A DNA stretch of 64,000 nucleotides, from assembly GCF_900116855.1 (NCBI RefSeq), contig NZ_UETD01000002.1:458928-522927 (forward strand), read 5' to 3'. The DNA comes from Ruminococcus flavefaciens (lineage in GTDB: Bacteria > Bacillota > Clostridia > Oscillospirales > Ruminococcaceae). Position 1 is the stretch's first letter. The number at the start of each line of letters is the position of its first letter. Below, piece by piece: positions 25,135 through 35,891 of this stretch. A model generated the notes under the pieces. That model searched no databases and had not been told where the DNA came from. It was given only the letters and a program-made list of their open reading frames with translations. A program made the translations under genes and the position numbers.

Positions 25135-26769
25135 ATGAAACTCTCACGCATATCCGCGCTCCTCACCGCAGGAGCGCTGACCTTTTCACTTTTATCATGC
25201 ACTGACAATAATGTTCCGCGTCAGTCCAGAGTAAGGAACAGCGAACGCGAGTTTGCCATAGGGCATCCTACAGATGAGGAGCCGATCTTTGACACCGACA
25301 TAGACTGTCCCGACCTTGACGAGGTGCAGGCGTCGGTCCAGCAGCTCCTTGACGATCTTGACTCAAAGGACAGTAAAGCTGTAAATGATGATATCGATCA
25401 GCTGCTCGGTCTCTACGACGAGATATACGAGGCATTCGCCTACAAGGAAATGAGTTTCTACGCCAACTATTCCGACAACGATATGGAGGAGGAATACAAC
25501 GAATACTACCGTGATCTCTATGTTGCAGGCGACATGATAAGGTTCGGCTTTATCAGGGGCTTTTACAGCAGCTTCAGGAGCCGCTTCGAGGAACTTGTAA
25601 GCAAGGAGGACATTAAGTTATACAGTGATATCACAGACCTGTTCAGCCTTGATACAGCCCGTTCCGACTCCGAAGCCAGCTTCGATGAGATGTCGGAATA
25701 CCTTGGTGAATACTACGACATCATTGCAGATGACAGTCTCAGCGATGACGAAAAGGACCTTGAGTGTGCAGAGATACTCATAGACATTCTTCGGGACTAT
25801 GACGAAAAAACTCTCTATTCCCAGTATGACAGGGATTATACGGGAAGCGAGATACTGGCGCTGGGTGACTCCATAACCGACGAACTCATTCCCGTCATGG
25901 ACGACCTTATTGACCTGTATGTGGACAACTATGCGTGGGACGATGACTCCGCGGGACGCTCATACGCTGATGTGCCCTTTGAGACGATAAGAGAATACGC
26001 GCCAATGCTCTCCGAAGATATTGCCGCGAGTGCCGACCTTATCTGCGACGAAAAGCTTTACAGGATATGCGATAAAAACGATGCTTTTGAGGGAGCCTTC
26101 ACAGAGGAGCTTCCAGTTGATAATAAAGCGATGATCTTCATAGGAAACGTGGGCGAAGACGAGATACTTCCCACAGCCATACATGAGTTCGGCCACTTCC
26201 ATGCTTCCTTCTATGACCGCACTCCCACATTTCTTTCACGCAACAATCTTGATATCGCCGAGGTGCAGTCTCAGGGACTGGAGCTTATCTTCACCCGCTT
26301 CTACGATGATATCTATGGTGATACAAGTGACACAGAGAAGCTTATGCAGGTCATTGACCTGCTCGACTCGGTGATAAGCGGCTATCTTATCGGTGAATTT
26401 GAGTACAGAGCAGTTCAGGACATAGACAATATGACTCCCGAGAAGCTTGTGGAGCTTTTCAACGATAAGCTCAGCTACTATGACGGAGCCTGCTCTCTCT
26501 ATATGATATCCCATCTCTTTGAGAGCCCGGGGTACTATATAAGCTATTCCACCTCAGCACTTGCCGCCTTTGACCTGTTCGATGATGTGAACAATGACCC
26601 TGACAAGGCGCTTGAACGCTATGAGAAGATAGCCAAGATATCCTGCAACTCAGGTGAATACAAGTTCCGCAGGGCACTCAGCGAGTGCGGATTCAGCAAT
26701 GTACTGACCAAGGATTACATTTCTAAGCTTGCAGACGATATAAACGACTTTATCGCACAGTACAAGTAA
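25135..26769 (+). CDS. HExxH metallopeptidase-like lipoprotein
   Basis: 544 residues from ATG with GAAAGGAG 7 nt upstream (an upstream in-frame start runs into the HAD gene). Lipobox LLSC near residue 22. A long acidic helical region (50-330) precedes the zinc motif HEFGH (His350, Glu351, His354), with Glu376 in IAEVQSQGLE 22 residues later as likely third ligand, the gluzincin/M3-like arrangement. It should be an extracytoplasmic peptidase. It closes the rib operon and shares the terminator that follows, but its link to riboflavin is obscure. Confidence 0.78.
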   Translation: MKLSRISALLTAGALTFSLLSCTDNNVPRQSRVRNSEREFAIGHPTDEEPIFDTDIDCPDLDEVQASVQQLLDDLDSKDSKAVNDDIDQLLGLYDEIYEAFAYKEMSFYANYSDNDMEEEYNEYYRDLYVAGDMIRFGFIRGFYSSFRSRFEELVSKEDIKLYSDITDLFSLDTARSDSEASFDEMSEYLGEYYDIIADDSLSDDEKDLECAEILIDILRDYDEKTLYSQYDRDYTGSEILALGDSITDELIPVMDDLIDLYVDNYAWDDDSAGRSYADVPFETIREYAPMLSEDIAASADLICDEKLYRICDKNDAFEGAFTEELPVDNKAMIFIGNVGEDEILPTAIHEFGHFHASFYDRTPTFLSRNNLDIAEVQSQGLELIFTRFYDDIYGDTSDTEKLMQVIDLLDSVISGYLIGEFEYRAVQDIDNMTPEKLVELFNDKLSYYDGACSLYMISHLFESPGYYISYSTSALAAFDLFDDVNNDPDKALERYEKIAKISCNSGEYKFRRALSECGFSNVLTKDYISKLADDINDFIAQYK

Positions 26770-26772
26770 TAA

Positions 26773-26809
26773 AAAAGGACTGCAAACGGTTTCTCCGTGC
26801 AGTCCTTTT
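26773..26809. terminator. Bidirectional terminator, end of rib operon and of ABC exporter
   Basis: 12-bp stem AAAAGGACTGCA / TGCAGTCCTTTT, 13-nt loop; A-run and T-run on either side serve both convergent genes. Confidence 0.9.
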
Positions 26810-26822
26810 ATTATATCCGGTT

Positions 26823-29800
26823 TTATTCTGTCCTGAGAGCCTCCACAGGGTCCTTTCTTGCGGCAACACCCGCAGGGATAAGACCTGCTATAAGCGTGAG
26901 TATCATGCTTATGAGCACCAGCACCACAGCTCCCACAACAGGAACGTGAGCGCGGAGTTCATCCAGACTTGTAACACTGTGAATGATAGCATTTATCGGA
27001 ATTGTAAGCAGTACCGAAACGCCGATACCTATAAGACCTGCCGCAAGTCCCACAAGCAGGGTCTCTGCATTGAACACAGTCTTTACATTGTGCTTTGAAG
27101 CACCGATAGCTCTGAGTATACCGATCTCTCGTGTACGCTCAAGAACCGAGATATAAGTGATGATACCGATCATGATGGAGGAAACCACCAGAGAGATACC
27201 AACGAAAGCGATAAGCAGATAGGAAATACCGCTTATGATGCCCGTGATAGAGGACATGAGCAGAGCCACCATATCGGTATAGTGGATTTCATCAGCCTCC
27301 TTGACGCCCTTGTTATAGCGCTTGATAGCGTCTGCGATATCGTCCTTGTCCTCGAAACTCTTTACATAGATACGGATGCGTGAGGGATCAGACTCATCGG
27401 CAACGCCGAAGAGCTTCAGATTATCCTCATAAGTAGACTTTGATATCTCCTCGGGAGTATACTTTTCAAATACAACGCCATAGTTCTCAGTGCTTATAGG
27501 AGTTGAATCCAGCATCTTAGCAAGCTCGGCATTGGTGAGTGAACCAAGCTGTTCCTGAGCCATCTGAGCGTACTGCTCTGTGACCTGCTGACGGATAGCC
27601 TCCTCAGCGTAGGACTTTATATCCTCATCGCTCATCTGATCGACGAAGGCGGTTATCTGAGAGGTATCAACGCCCAGCTCATCGGAGTACATAGAAGTGA
27701 TCTGCTCCACGAACTGCTTTCTGTCGAAGTCCTTCATGGCAGCCTCAACCTGAGCATCGAGCTGCTCGGGATCGGGCTGTGATACCACCAGTCTGTATAT
27801 ATCAGCCTTTGTATCGGTATCAGCCTTTTCTATGAACGCCTTTGCAGTCTCAGCCTTCTCCTCGGGAGTAGGCTCAACATAGTCATCGGTCATGAACTTT
27901 GTGCCTGTGATGAGGTCGTTCTCCTTGTCGGCGATCTGATCCTTTACGAGAGCGCTGTCATTTGTCTTGTTGATAACGTACTCTGTAAGCTTGCTGGTAT
28001 AGCACATATATCCCTGAAGCATGGGAGCCTTTACGCCGTCCTTGGGGTGGATAAGACCCACGATCCTGATATCCGTGCCCATATCCGCAGAATTATAGAG
28101 ATATTCGATACCTGTCTTGTTGGCAGTGAGGTCAACGCAGCCCTTGCCTGCCTCGTTCTTCTGATAGTACTCACAAGGGAGGATCATCTTGAACTTCTTG
28201 TTCATGATATCGTCCATGGTCCATTCCATCTGACCGTAGTCCTTGATCTCCTCGTTGCTCATGGCAGCCTTGAGCTTTTCGTTGAAGCCCTCCTGATCCT
28301 TCAGACCCATAGCATAGGTGATGATATCAGGAAGCTCGTTATTCTGTCTGAGTACCAGAACTACCTCGTTGTAATCCTTGGGCCAGTCGCCCTTGACAAG
28401 CTCATACTGCTCCTTGATGAGGTCGCTGACGTACTCGCCGTTCTCACCGGGGAGAAGCTCCTCCATAACGTTGAGACCGAAAGCTGACATTTCCATGCCT
28501 GCCATAGGATTATTCATAGTGGCAGTCATAACATCCGACTCGCCCATACCCAAAGCCTTGCTGTACATATCCATGAAGTCCACCTTTACGATCTCGCCCG
28601 AGGGAGACTCGGTGAACACAGGCATTTTCACATCGTATGAATAGCCGATGGAAGTAGCCTTATCGGCAACAACGCTGTCGTTTTCGAGGAATTTACGGAA
28701 GTCCTTCATATTGTTGATCTGCTTTGCAGAGGAATTGAAGGAGTTGAACATATCGTACACCTGAGTATTTGAATAGATCTTATCGTCCTCGAATGTACGG
28801 GAATTATATTCCTCCTGACTCTTCATAAGAGCCTCGATCATACCCTGAGTATCAGTATTTTCCCTCATGATCTCCAGCGGGTAGGACGAAAGAGTTTCCT
28901 CCTGAATATTATCGATATACTCATTTATACCCGTTGCAAGTGAGAGGATAAGAGCGATACCGATGATACCGATAGAGCCTGCAAAAGCGGTGAGAAGTGT
29001 CCTTCCCTTTTTGGTCATAAGGTTGTTGAGTGACAGTGATACCGCGGTACCGAAGGACATTGAGACCTTCTTTTTCTTGCCGTCGGTGCTCTTCTCTGTC
29101 TTTTCAGCCTTGTCCGACTTGGACTTCTTGGACTTTTTCTTCTTGTCCTTGCTCTCCGCCTTTGAAGGATCGAATGGATCGCTGTCGGCAGTGAGCTCGC
29201 CGTCCTTTATCCTGACGATACGGGTAGCGTACTGCTCAGCCAGCTCAGGGTTATGAGTTACCATGATAACCAGTTTATCCTTGGCGATCTCCTTGAGGAG
29301 CTCCATTACCTGAATGGAGGTCTCCGAGTCGAGAGCGCCCGTAGGCTCGTCGGCGAGGAGTATCTCGGGGTCATTGATGAGAGCACGGGCGATAGCCACA
29401 CGCTGCATCTGTCCGCCCGACATCTGGTTGGGCTTTTTGTGGATCTGATCTCCCAGCCCTACCTTTTCAAGGGCTTCCTTGGCGCGTTTGCGTCTTTCCG
29501 ACTTTGAAACGCCCGAGATAGTCAGAGCCAGTTCAACATTTGAGAGAACAGTCTGATGAGGAATAAGGTTGTAGCTCTGGAAAATGAAACCGATAGAGTG
29601 GTTTCTGTACGCATCCCAGTCTCTGTCCTTATACTGTTTAGTAGACGTACCGTTGATGATGAGGTCTCCCGAGGTATAGTGATCGAGACCTCCTATGATG
29701 TTTAGCAATGTGGTCTTTCCACAGCCTGAATGTCCGAGAATAGCGACAAATTCGTTCTCACGGAACGTAATGCTCACCCCGTTCAGAGCTGTTACGACGT

Positions 29801-29846
29801 TATCCCCTACGCCGTATTTTTTGACGATGTCTTTCAGCTGAAGCAT
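26823..29846 (-). CDS. Fused ABC transporter (ATPase + FtsX-type permease), MacB-like
   Basis: 1007 residues, AGGGGAGATTAA before the ATG. ATPase domain 1-~225: Walker [10 protein letters not shown], signature MSGGQMQRV, Walker [14 protein letters not shown] Lys/Ser/Glu-rich linker (~228-265). First membrane span ~285-305, then a very large extracytoplasmic domain (~310-850) rich in Asp/Glu, then three C-terminal spans with [20 protein letters not shown] and [16 protein letters not shown]. This is the single-chain form of MacB/LolCDE-type mechanotransmission exporters acting on peptides, lipoproteins or antibiotics; substrate unknown. Own promoter at 29912. Confidence 0.9.
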   Translation of the reverse strand: MLQLKDIVKKYGVGDNVVTALNGVSITFRENEFVAILGHSGCGKTTLLNIIGGLDHYTSGDLIINGTSTKQYKDRDWDAYRNHSIGFIFQSYNLIPHQTVLSNVELALTISGVSKSERRKRAKEALEKVGLGDQIHKKPNQMSGGQMQRVAIARALINDPEILLADEPTGALDSETSIQVMELLKEIAKDKLVIMVTHNPELAEQYATRIVRIKDGELTADSDPFDPSKAESKDKKKKSKKSKSDKAEKTEKSTDGKKKKVSMSFGTAVSLSLNNLMTKKGRTLLTAFAGSIGIIGIALILSLATGINEYIDNIQEETLSSYPLEIMRENTDTQGMIEALMKSQEEYNSRTFEDDKIYSNTQVYDMFNSFNSSAKQINNMKDFRKFLENDSVVADKATSIGYSYDVKMPVFTESPSGEIVKVDFMDMYSKALGMGESDVMTATMNNPMAGMEMSAFGLNVMEELLPGENGEYVSDLIKEQYELVKGDWPKDYNEVVLVLRQNNELPDIITYAMGLKDQEGFNEKLKAAMSNEEIKDYGQMEWTMDDIMNKKFKMILPCEYYQKNEAGKGCVDLTANKTGIEYLYNSADMGTDIRIVGLIHPKDGVKAPMLQGYMCYTSKLTEYVINKTNDSALVKDQIADKENDLITGTKFMTDDYVEPTPEEKAETAKAFIEKADTDTKADIYRLVVSQPDPEQLDAQVEAAMKDFDRKQFVEQITSMYSDELGVDTSQITAFVDQMSDEDIKSYAEEAIRQQVTEQYAQMAQEQLGSLTNAELAKMLDSTPISTENYGVVFEKYTPEEISKSTYEDNLKLFGVADESDPSRIRIYVKSFEDKDDIADAIKRYNKGVKEADEIHYTDMVALLMSSITGIISGISYLLIAFVGISLVVSSIMIGIITYISVLERTREIGILRAIGASKHNVKTVFNAETLLVGLAAGLIGIGVSVLLTIPINAIIHSVTSLDELRAHVPVVGAVVLVLISMILTLIAGLIPAGVAARKDPVEALRTE

Positions 29847-29911
29847 TTAATCTCCCCTTCATAAATCATTTGACAGTAGATAACTGCCGCAAATTAAAAT
29901 TTGCAAGTATA

Positions 29912-29940
29912 ATTATAGCACTTTGACGAATATTTGTCAA
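29912..29940 (-). promoter_or_regulatory. Promoter of the fused ABC exporter
   Basis: Minus-strand TTGACA (29935-29940), 17-bp spacer, TATAAT (29912-29917). Leader of about 60 nt. Confidence 0.88.
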
Positions 29941-29982
29941 TATTATTGTGAGCTTTAAACAAAGGTTTCACACAAATTTTAC

Positions 29983-30016
29983 AAAAGAAAAAGGCACTGT
30001 TTGTTTACAGTGCCTT
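29983..30016 (-). terminator. Terminator of the ppa-prs operon
   Basis: Minus-strand AAGGCACTGT / ACAGTGCCTT, 6-nt loop, TTTTTCTTTT. Confidence 0.88.
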
Positions 30017-30026
30017 AACATTTATA

Positions 30027-31190
30027 TTACTTCATGCCGTACTTCTTGAGCAGGTTCTCGATCTTGATGTGAGGATCGATGATCTTGCTGATAGAAACGT
30101 CGTGGTTGATAGCTTCAATGAAGTAAGCGATGTACTTGGAAACATCTACCTCGTGGAACCAAGGCCTGCTGAGGAGCTCAGGAGTCCTGTATGTGAGGTT
30201 TGTACCGAATACGCCGTCGAGAGTGCCTTCCTCGTAAGCCTTGTCAAACTTCTCAAGGCCGTTTGTGAAGATGGTATAGGTAGCATAAGCGAATATTCTG
30301 CCTGCCTTCTTCTCCTTGAGGGCATAAGCGAGGTCGAGCATGGACTCACCTGACGAGATGATATCGTCGGAAACGAAGATGTCCTTGCCCTCAACAGGGT
30401 TGCCGAGGTATTCGTGAGCAACGATGGGGTTGCGGCCGTTAACGATAGTGGAGTAATCTCTTCTCTTGTAGAACATACCCATCTCAACGCCGAGAACAGA
30501 AGCGTAGTACATATTTCTGTTGAGAGCGCCTTCATCGGGGCTGACTACCATGAACTTGTCCTTGTTGAAGTCAAGGTCCTTTATATCCTTAAGCATTGCC
30601 TTGAGTACCTGATATGTAGGCATTACATTGTCAAAGCCCATGAGCGGGATAGCGTTCTGGACTCTGGGGTCGTGAGCATCGAAGCATACGATATTTGATA
30701 CGCCCATTGCCTCAAGCTCCTGAAGAGCGCAGGCACAGTCAAGTGACTCGCGGTAGCTTCTTCTGTGCTGGCGTCCGCCGTAAAGAGTAGGCATTATAAC
30801 AGTTATGCGGTGAGCCTTACCGCTTGCAGCCTGAATGATCCTCTTGAGGTCCTGGAAGTGATCGTCGGGAGACATTGCGTTCTGCATTCCGAAATAGTCA
30901 TACTTGATGCTGTAGTTGCCGACATCAACGATGATAAAGAGATCCTTGCCGCGGATAGTGGACTTGATGAGTCCCTTGCCGTCACCCGAAGAAAAACGGG
31001 GGCATTCGCTCTCAACGAGGAAGGTATCGACATTGATGCCGCCCTTTCCTGCCCAGTCAACGAGGTAATCGTCGATCTTCTTACCAAGCTCGGTAACGCT
31101 GTTCATAGCGATGATACCGATAGGTGCAACATTTGAATCGCTGCCGAATAAAATTTCACTTGAAGCTGTCATAAAACTGTTTTCGCGCAT
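30027..31190 (-). CDS. prs: Ribose-phosphate pyrophosphokinase (PRPP synthetase), extended form
   Basis: 387 residues, about 70 longer than the usual ~315. Landmarks: GKDLFIIVDVG, the flexible loop TLYGGRQHRR, VVSPDEGALNR and the PRPP/ribose-5-phosphate loop DDIISSGES (in place of the common DDxxxTGxT). The extra residues are in the N-terminal ~60 and the C-terminal tail. This extended clostridial type should still make PRPP from ribose-5-P and ATP. The ribosome binding site AAAGGAG is 14 nt from the ATG, longer than normal, with a small CGCGCG...CGCGCG palindrome between. It follows the pyrophosphatase gene by 53 nt. Confidence 0.85.
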   Translation of the reverse strand: MRENSFMTASSEILFGSDSNVAPIGIIAMNSVTELGKKIDDYLVDWAGKGGINVDTFLVESECPRFSSGDGKGLIKSTIRGKDLFIIVDVGNYSIKYDYFGMQNAMSPDDHFQDLKRIIQAASGKAHRITVIMPTLYGGRQHRRSYRESLDCACALQELEAMGVSNIVCFDAHDPRVQNAIPLMGFDNVMPTYQVLKAMLKDIKDLDFNKDKFMVVSPDEGALNRNMYYASVLGVEMGMFYKRRDYSTIVNGRNPIVAHEYLGNPVEGKDIFVSDDIISSGESMLDLAYALKEKKAGRIFAYATYTIFTNGLEKFDKAYEEGTLDGVFGTNLTYRTPELLSRPWFHEVDVSKYIAYFIEAINHDVSISKIIDPHIKIENLLKKYGMK

Positions 31191-31243
31191 ATTTACGCGC
31201 GATACTCCTTTCGCTTTTTAGTCATTTTCGGTACGAGCAGTGC

Positions 31244-31774
31244 TTACTTGCAGAAGCTGTCGATATAGCGTTCGATATCTCCGCTTATTATCTCCTTTGC
31301 AATGTCTGCATGATCGACCTCGTTAACGGCTGTTGTTTTGTTTTCAAGTTCCTTGTAGACTGTGAAGAAATGAGTCATCTCATCGAAAACGTGCTTCGGA
31401 AGCTCCTCGATATCCTTGTACATATTGTAGTTCGGATCGTCAAAGGGTATCGCAATGATCTTGTCGTCACGGTGACCGTTGTCAAGCATTCTGATAACGC
31501 CGATGGGGTAGCATCTTACCAGTGTAAGCGGCATGAGCTGCTCCGAGCAGAGCACCAGAACGTCGAGGGGGTCGTTATCGTCTGAATAGGTCCTCGGGAT
31601 AAATCCGTAGTTCGCGGGATAGTGAGTGGAGGTATAGAGGATACGGTCCATAATGATAAGACCTGTTTCCTTGTCAAGCTCATACTTGATCTTGCTACCC
31701 TTGCCGATCTCTATGACCGCGATAAAATCTTCGGGATTTATTCTTTTGGGACTGATCTTGTGCCAGATATTCAT
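31244..31774 (-). CDS. ppa: Inorganic pyrophosphatase (family I)
   Basis: 176 residues from ATG with GGAGGG 5 nt upstream; a 13-codon longer start lacks one. Family I markers: [19 protein letters not shown], the metal-binding [10 protein letters not shown], and DDKIIAIP. It hydrolyses pyrophosphate; pairing with PRPP synthetase, whose product is consumed by PPi-releasing phosphoribosyltransferases, makes metabolic sense. Confidence 0.93.
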   Translation of the reverse strand: MNIWHKISPKRINPEDFIAVIEIGKGSKIKYELDKETGLIIMDRILYTSTHYPANYGFIPRTYSDDNDPLDVLVLCSEQLMPLTLVRCYPIGVIRMLDNGHRDDKIIAIPFDDPNYNMYKDIEELPKHVFDEMTHFFTVYKELENKTTAVNEVDHADIAKEIISGDIERYIDSFCK

Positions 31775-31868
31775 AAATTCCCTCCGCAGCATATCCGCCC
31801 GTGCATCGGGCACAGGAACGGAATGATTTTGATAAAGCCATTAAGAATGACGTTATCCCCTACTAATT

Positions 31869-31896
31869 ATTATACAGTTTTTTGGGGATTTGTCAA
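31869..31896 (-). promoter_or_regulatory. Promoter of ppa-prs
   Basis: Minus-strand TTGACA (31891-31896), 16-bp spacer, TATAAT (31869-31874). The remainder of the divergent region up to 32064 is AT-rich and holds no gene. Confidence 0.82.
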
Positions 31897-32064
31897 TATA
31901 CCCCATGATTTTCGGCATTTATTATAAATTATCCAAAAATCCGAGAAATTTTTCGGCTTATCGTCATTACGGGACTTTTGTTGATAACTGCAGGCATATT
32001 ACTCTCGGGATAATTATATTAATAAAACGTAAATATATCCAATGAATATTATAATAAAAATCTA

Positions 32065-32093
32065 TTGATTTTCCTCAAAAAATATAGTAAAAT
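32065..32093 (+). promoter_or_regulatory. Promoter of the PBP-GGDEF gene
   Basis: TTGATT (32065-32070), 17-bp spacer, TAAAAT (32088-32093). Confidence 0.6.
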
Positions 32094-32145
32094 ATATATA
32101 GAGTTTTCTCAGATAAATACAAAAAGGGAGAAAGGGGGATGTGAA

Positions 32146-34080
32146 ATGGGTGTAAAGAGAATCGCCGTCATCATCGAGGAGATAGGACAGAGCTACCAGA
32201 GTGCTATACTCAGCGGAATAGCTGCGGGAGCTGCCGAATTTGATCTCAATATAGCTGCATTCGTATCATTCAGCGGCGAGATGAACAATCCACGTCACGA
32301 GATAGGCGAGCTCAACATATTCAGTCTCACCGATTTCACTTGCTTTGACGGAGCTATACTTCTGACCAATACCCTCTCCTGCCAGAAAGCTGTAAATGAC
32401 ATAATCGAAAAAATAAAGCTTGCAGGCATACCCACAGTCAGCATAGACAAGTATATCCCCTGCTTTTATCATATCGGCATAGATAACAAGACAGCCATGC
32501 GCAGCATAACCGAGCACATGATAAACACCCACGGCTACAGGGATTTCGCCTATATCTCGGGACCTCCCGAGAATTCCGAGAGCTCTGACAGGCTTGCTGC
32601 TTTCTGCAGCGTTCTTGGTGAGAACGGACTGGATATAAGCGAGGAAGCCATTTACTACGGCGACTTCCGTGCTCCCTCGGGAAAGGCAGCGGTGGAACAC
32701 TTCATCGAGTATCTTCCAAATATGCCCCGTGCCATAATATGTGCCAACGATGTAATGGCTGCCGCAGCCATTACCGCTCTCCGTGCCCACGGACTGAGAG
32801 TCCCCGACGACGTAGCGGTGACAGGCTTTGACAACACCTACAACAGTCACAATTATCAGGTGGAGCTCACCTCTGTCGAGCGCCCCCTTACCATGTCGGG
32901 CAGACTTGCCTGCAAGCTACTCAACGAGCATTTCAAGGGCATTCCCCAGCAGCGCAATGTCATACTGAATATGTCCGCCAGATTTACAGAGAGCTGCGGC
33001 TGCTGCCATAATGTGCTCTCGGACGTTACCACGCTAAAGGAGCTCAACTTCCGCAACTATTCAAACTTTGAAAGTGTGCAGTCCTACATGGCTGTGCTGA
33101 ACAGGATGTCCACCCAGCTCGAAGCCTGCAACAACTTCAACGATTATATCGCCACATTGAAGCGCAACGCCGTTGAGATACATCCCGACGAGTTCTACTT
33201 CTGTCTCTGTGACAACTGGGACTCCGAGCTTGCATTAGACCGTTCAACAGCCAGAAACGGCGCTGAACCCGGGATACCCACCACCTACACCGAGGAGGTA
33301 ACAGTTCCCATCGCCTATGTAAACGGCGAGTTCATGGACTGCGGCAGGATAAAGTCAAAGGATATATTCCCGTCAGCGGCGAAAACAGGCGAAACAGGCA
33401 AATTCTACTTCGTCACTCCCCTGCACTTCGGCGAGCGCTGTCTCGGATACATGGCAATACGGAGCTCACGGATACCGCTCCAGAACATCATGTTCGAGAC
33501 CTTCTGCATAAACATCTGCAACTCACTGGAAAACCTCCGCAAGCTCATGTGCCTCGAATATGCAGTGGACCGCCTTGTGAACCTTTATACCAAGGACACA
33601 TTTTCGGGCATCTACAACCGAAACGGCTTCGTTCAGGCGACCGAGGACATATACCGCGAGTGTACGGAAAAACAGCGTGATATCATGCTCATGTTCATCG
33701 ACCTTGACGGGCTGAAGATAATAAACGACACCTACGGACACGACATCGGCGACCGCGCAATATGCAACATAGCCGATGTTCTCCGCGACTCCTGCACAGG
33801 CGGCGAGATATTCTGCCGTTTCGGCGGCGATGAGTTTATAGTATTCGGAGCGGATTACACCGAGCAGATGGCACAGCAGCTCACCGAGCGCATTGAAGCA
33901 AATATCGCAAAGATCAACTCAAGCGGCGAGAATCCCTTCGTACTCAGTGCAAGTCTCGGTTGCACCATAGCCAAGCCGAAAAAGGGCGAGGACATCTTCT
34001 ACTTCGTCACCGAAGCGGACAACGTGATGTACGCGGAAAAGCGCAAGAAAAAGCAGTCCCGCCACCTTAAAAAGCTCTGA
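32146..34080 (+). CDS. Periplasmic-binding-fold / GGDEF diguanylate cyclase
   Basis: 644 residues; ATG 8 nt after AAAGGGGG. Residues 1-~285 are a LacI/periplasmic-binding (Peripla_BP_3) sensor fold (KRIAVIIEEIGQSYQSAILS, GVPxxSIDKY-like TVSIDKY, AIICANDVMAAAAI, VAVTGFDNT) without the LacI DNA-binding helix-turn-helix. Then a CGCC motif and a GAF-like middle region (~300-490), then a GGDEF domain (~505-640) with an intact CRFGGDEFIVFG active site and MFIDLDGLKIIND. The inhibitory RxxD site is not conserved. No signal peptide or membrane span, so it is a cytoplasmic ligand-responsive c-di-GMP synthase; a sugar ligand is a guess from the fold. Confidence 0.87.
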   Translation: MGVKRIAVIIEEIGQSYQSAILSGIAAGAAEFDLNIAAFVSFSGEMNNPRHEIGELNIFSLTDFTCFDGAILLTNTLSCQKAVNDIIEKIKLAGIPTVSIDKYIPCFYHIGIDNKTAMRSITEHMINTHGYRDFAYISGPPENSESSDRLAAFCSVLGENGLDISEEAIYYGDFRAPSGKAAVEHFIEYLPNMPRAIICANDVMAAAAITALRAHGLRVPDDVAVTGFDNTYNSHNYQVELTSVERPLTMSGRLACKLLNEHFKGIPQQRNVILNMSARFTESCGCCHNVLSDVTTLKELNFRNYSNFESVQSYMAVLNRMSTQLEACNNFNDYIATLKRNAVEIHPDEFYFCLCDNWDSELALDRSTARNGAEPGIPTTYTEEVTVPIAYVNGEFMDCGRIKSKDIFPSAAKTGETGKFYFVTPLHFGERCLGYMAIRSSRIPLQNIMFETFCINICNSLENLRKLMCLEYAVDRLVNLYTKDTFSGIYNRNGFVQATEDIYRECTEKQRDIMLMFIDLDGLKIINDTYGHDIGDRAICNIADVLRDSCTGGEIFCRFGGDEFIVFGADYTEQMAQQLTERIEANIAKINSSGENPFVLSASLGCTIAKPKKGEDIFYFVTEADNVMYAEKRKKKQSRHLKKL

Positions 34081-34092
34081 TATAAGTAAAAC

Positions 34093-34127
34093 AAGCCTGA
34101 CAGCAGACCATTCTGCTTTCAGGCTTT
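34093..34127. terminator. Bidirectional terminator
   Basis: AAGCCTGA-CAGCAG / CTGC-TTTCAGGCTT extended stem with T-run, between convergent genes. Confidence 0.85.
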
Positions 34128-34137
34128 TCTTATGTAT

Positions 34138-35058
34138 TCACTTTTTCCACCGCAGCAGATAGTTCTGAAGCTTGTTGAAAAGGAAGGTAACTGCAATAAC
34201 TACGAAGCCGATGACCAGCAGTCCCGTGATAGTCCTTGTGTAGTCGCCGAAGTCCGAATAGTACTTGACATAGTAGCCCATGCCGTCCCTTGCGCCGATC
34301 ATCTCCGCGGAAGTGAGGAGGATGAATGACACGCTGAGACCCTGATTGCAGCCGAGGAAGATCTGCTGCAGCGACGCAGGAAGTATGACCGAGAACAGCA
34401 TCTCGGGCTTGCTGACATTGAGCACCTTCGCGGAGTCGATGATCTTCTTGTCAACGCCGAGGACACCGCTCATGGTACCTGCAAACACAGGCCAGAATGT
34501 AGCGAGGAAGATAACGAAAACCGATACCGATCTGAATGTGGGGAGCAGCGCTATACCGTAAGGGATATACACGATAGGCGGTATGGAGCTGAAAAACTTG
34601 GTGATATATGTGGCAGCACCGCCGACTCTTGCGCTCCAGCCGATAAAAAGTCCGAGGGGAACGGCTGTGACTACCGCAATGAGAAATCCCTGAATGGTTA
34701 TTCCGACGGAGCTCTTTATGTTAATGAGTATCTTCTGCCTGTCCTCAACGAACTGGGCGATGACCTTGCCGGGAGCCGGGAAAAGCATATCGTTGAGCAC
34801 ATTGTACTTTGCGGTGGCGAGGCTCCATACTATGAGCAGGAAGTAAACAAATCCCACTATATCCAGCAGCAGCGACAATGACTGGGGCTTCTTTATGATG
34901 AAGCTTGCCAGCAGGGTCACAACTTCAACGCCTATTGCAAAAACCACCAGCTTTCCCGTAAAGACCTCCTTTGTGGACCTGTCAGGAAGCAGCTGTACCA
35001 GAAGAAGTATGACGAAAAGGATGTGAGTTACTCTCAGGAAGCGTTTCTTCCATGTCAT
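34138..35058 (-). CDS. ABC transporter permease, sulfonate/taurine/nitrate type
   Basis: 306 residues with 8 or so membrane segments, longer than the usual ~260 because of an extra pair of N-terminal spans (THILFVILLLVQLLPD, LVVFAIGVEVVTLLASFII). The EAA loop of the family is near FSSIPPIVYIPYGIALLPTF and the BPD domain continues with FVIFLATFWPVFAGT. It forms the membrane channel with the ATPase encoded upstream (4-nt overlap). Family SsuC/TauC/NrtB. Confidence 0.88.
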   Translation of the reverse strand: MTWKKRFLRVTHILFVILLLVQLLPDRSTKEVFTGKLVVFAIGVEVVTLLASFIIKKPQSLSLLLDIVGFVYFLLIVWSLATAKYNVLNDMLFPAPGKVIAQFVEDRQKILINIKSSVGITIQGFLIAVVTAVPLGLFIGWSARVGGAATYITKFFSSIPPIVYIPYGIALLPTFRSVSVFVIFLATFWPVFAGTMSGVLGVDKKIIDSAKVLNVSKPEMLFSVILPASLQQIFLGCNQGLSVSFILLTSAEMIGARDGMGYYVKYYSDFGDYTRTITGLLVIGFVVIAVTFLFNKLQNYLLRWKK

Positions 35059-35891
35059 AATACCACCTCGTCTCCGCCGATGCGCTCTCTGATGTCGTTG
35101 TACAGCAGACCCAGCAGTCTGTTTCTGAACCTGCCGTACTCCTCTGTGCCAACCAGAGCCGAGCGGCTTCTGGGGCGCTCAAAAGGGACCTGCACTATCT
35201 CATTGACAGTACCGGGGTGAGCAGTCAGCACAACTATCTTATCCGAGAGCAGGATAGCCTCGTCGATATCATGTGTAACAAAGACAACAGTCTTGCGCTC
35301 CTCCTTGCCGTCGCCTTCCCAGAGGGACAGAAGCAGCTCTTGGAGCACTACTCTGTTCTTAGCGTCAATGGCGCTGAAGGGCTCATCCATGAGGAGTATC
35401 TCCGTATCCATGGCGAGAGCTCTTGCGATAGCGGCTCTCTGCTGCATTCCGCCCGAAAGCTGTGAAGGGTACTTGCTGCCGAAGCCGTCAAGTCCCACCT
35501 TATGGAGGAATTCATCCGCTATCCTTGTGCGCTCACTGCGCTTGACATCGTGTCTTGCCTGTTTGATTCCGAATTCTATATTCTTTCTTGTGGTCATCCA
35601 CGGGAAGAGAGAGTAGTGCTGGAACACTACTCCTCTCTCTGTACCTGTGCCGTGAAGCTCTTTGCCGTCTATCTGCACAGTACCCCCCGCAGGAGAATAA
35701 AGACCCTCGAGAACACTGAGGAGTGTTGACTTGCCGCATCCGCTGGCGCCGATGACGCTGACGAACTCTCCCCTGCCCACGCCGAATGATACATCATTCA
35801 GTGCGTTGAAGCTTTTCTTGTTCTCTATGTAGTTTACAGTGAGATTTTTTATCTCGATCTTGTTGGCAACTGCCGTATTACTCGTACTCAT
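35055..35891 (-). CDS. ABC transporter ATP-binding protein, sulfonate/taurine type
   Basis: 278 residues. Walker A GASGCGKST, signature LSGGMQQR, Walker B ILLMDEPFSAID, H-loop VFVTHDIDEAI, as in SsuB/TauB. The start overlaps the end of the binding-protein gene by 14 nt and its stop overlaps the permease start by 4 nt, so all three are coupled. Confidence 0.92.
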   Translation of the reverse strand: MSTSNTAVANKIEIKNLTVNYIENKKSFNALNDVSFGVGRGEFVSVIGASGCGKSTLLSVLEGLYSPAGGTVQIDGKELHGTGTERGVVFQHYSLFPWMTTRKNIEFGIKQARHDVKRSERTRIADEFLHKVGLDGFGSKYPSQLSGGMQQRAAIARALAMDTEILLMDEPFSAIDAKNRVVLQELLLSLWEGDGKEERKTVVFVTHDIDEAILLSDKIVVLTAHPGTVNEIVQVPFERPRSRSALVGTEEYGRFRNRLLGLLYNDIRERIGGDEVVL

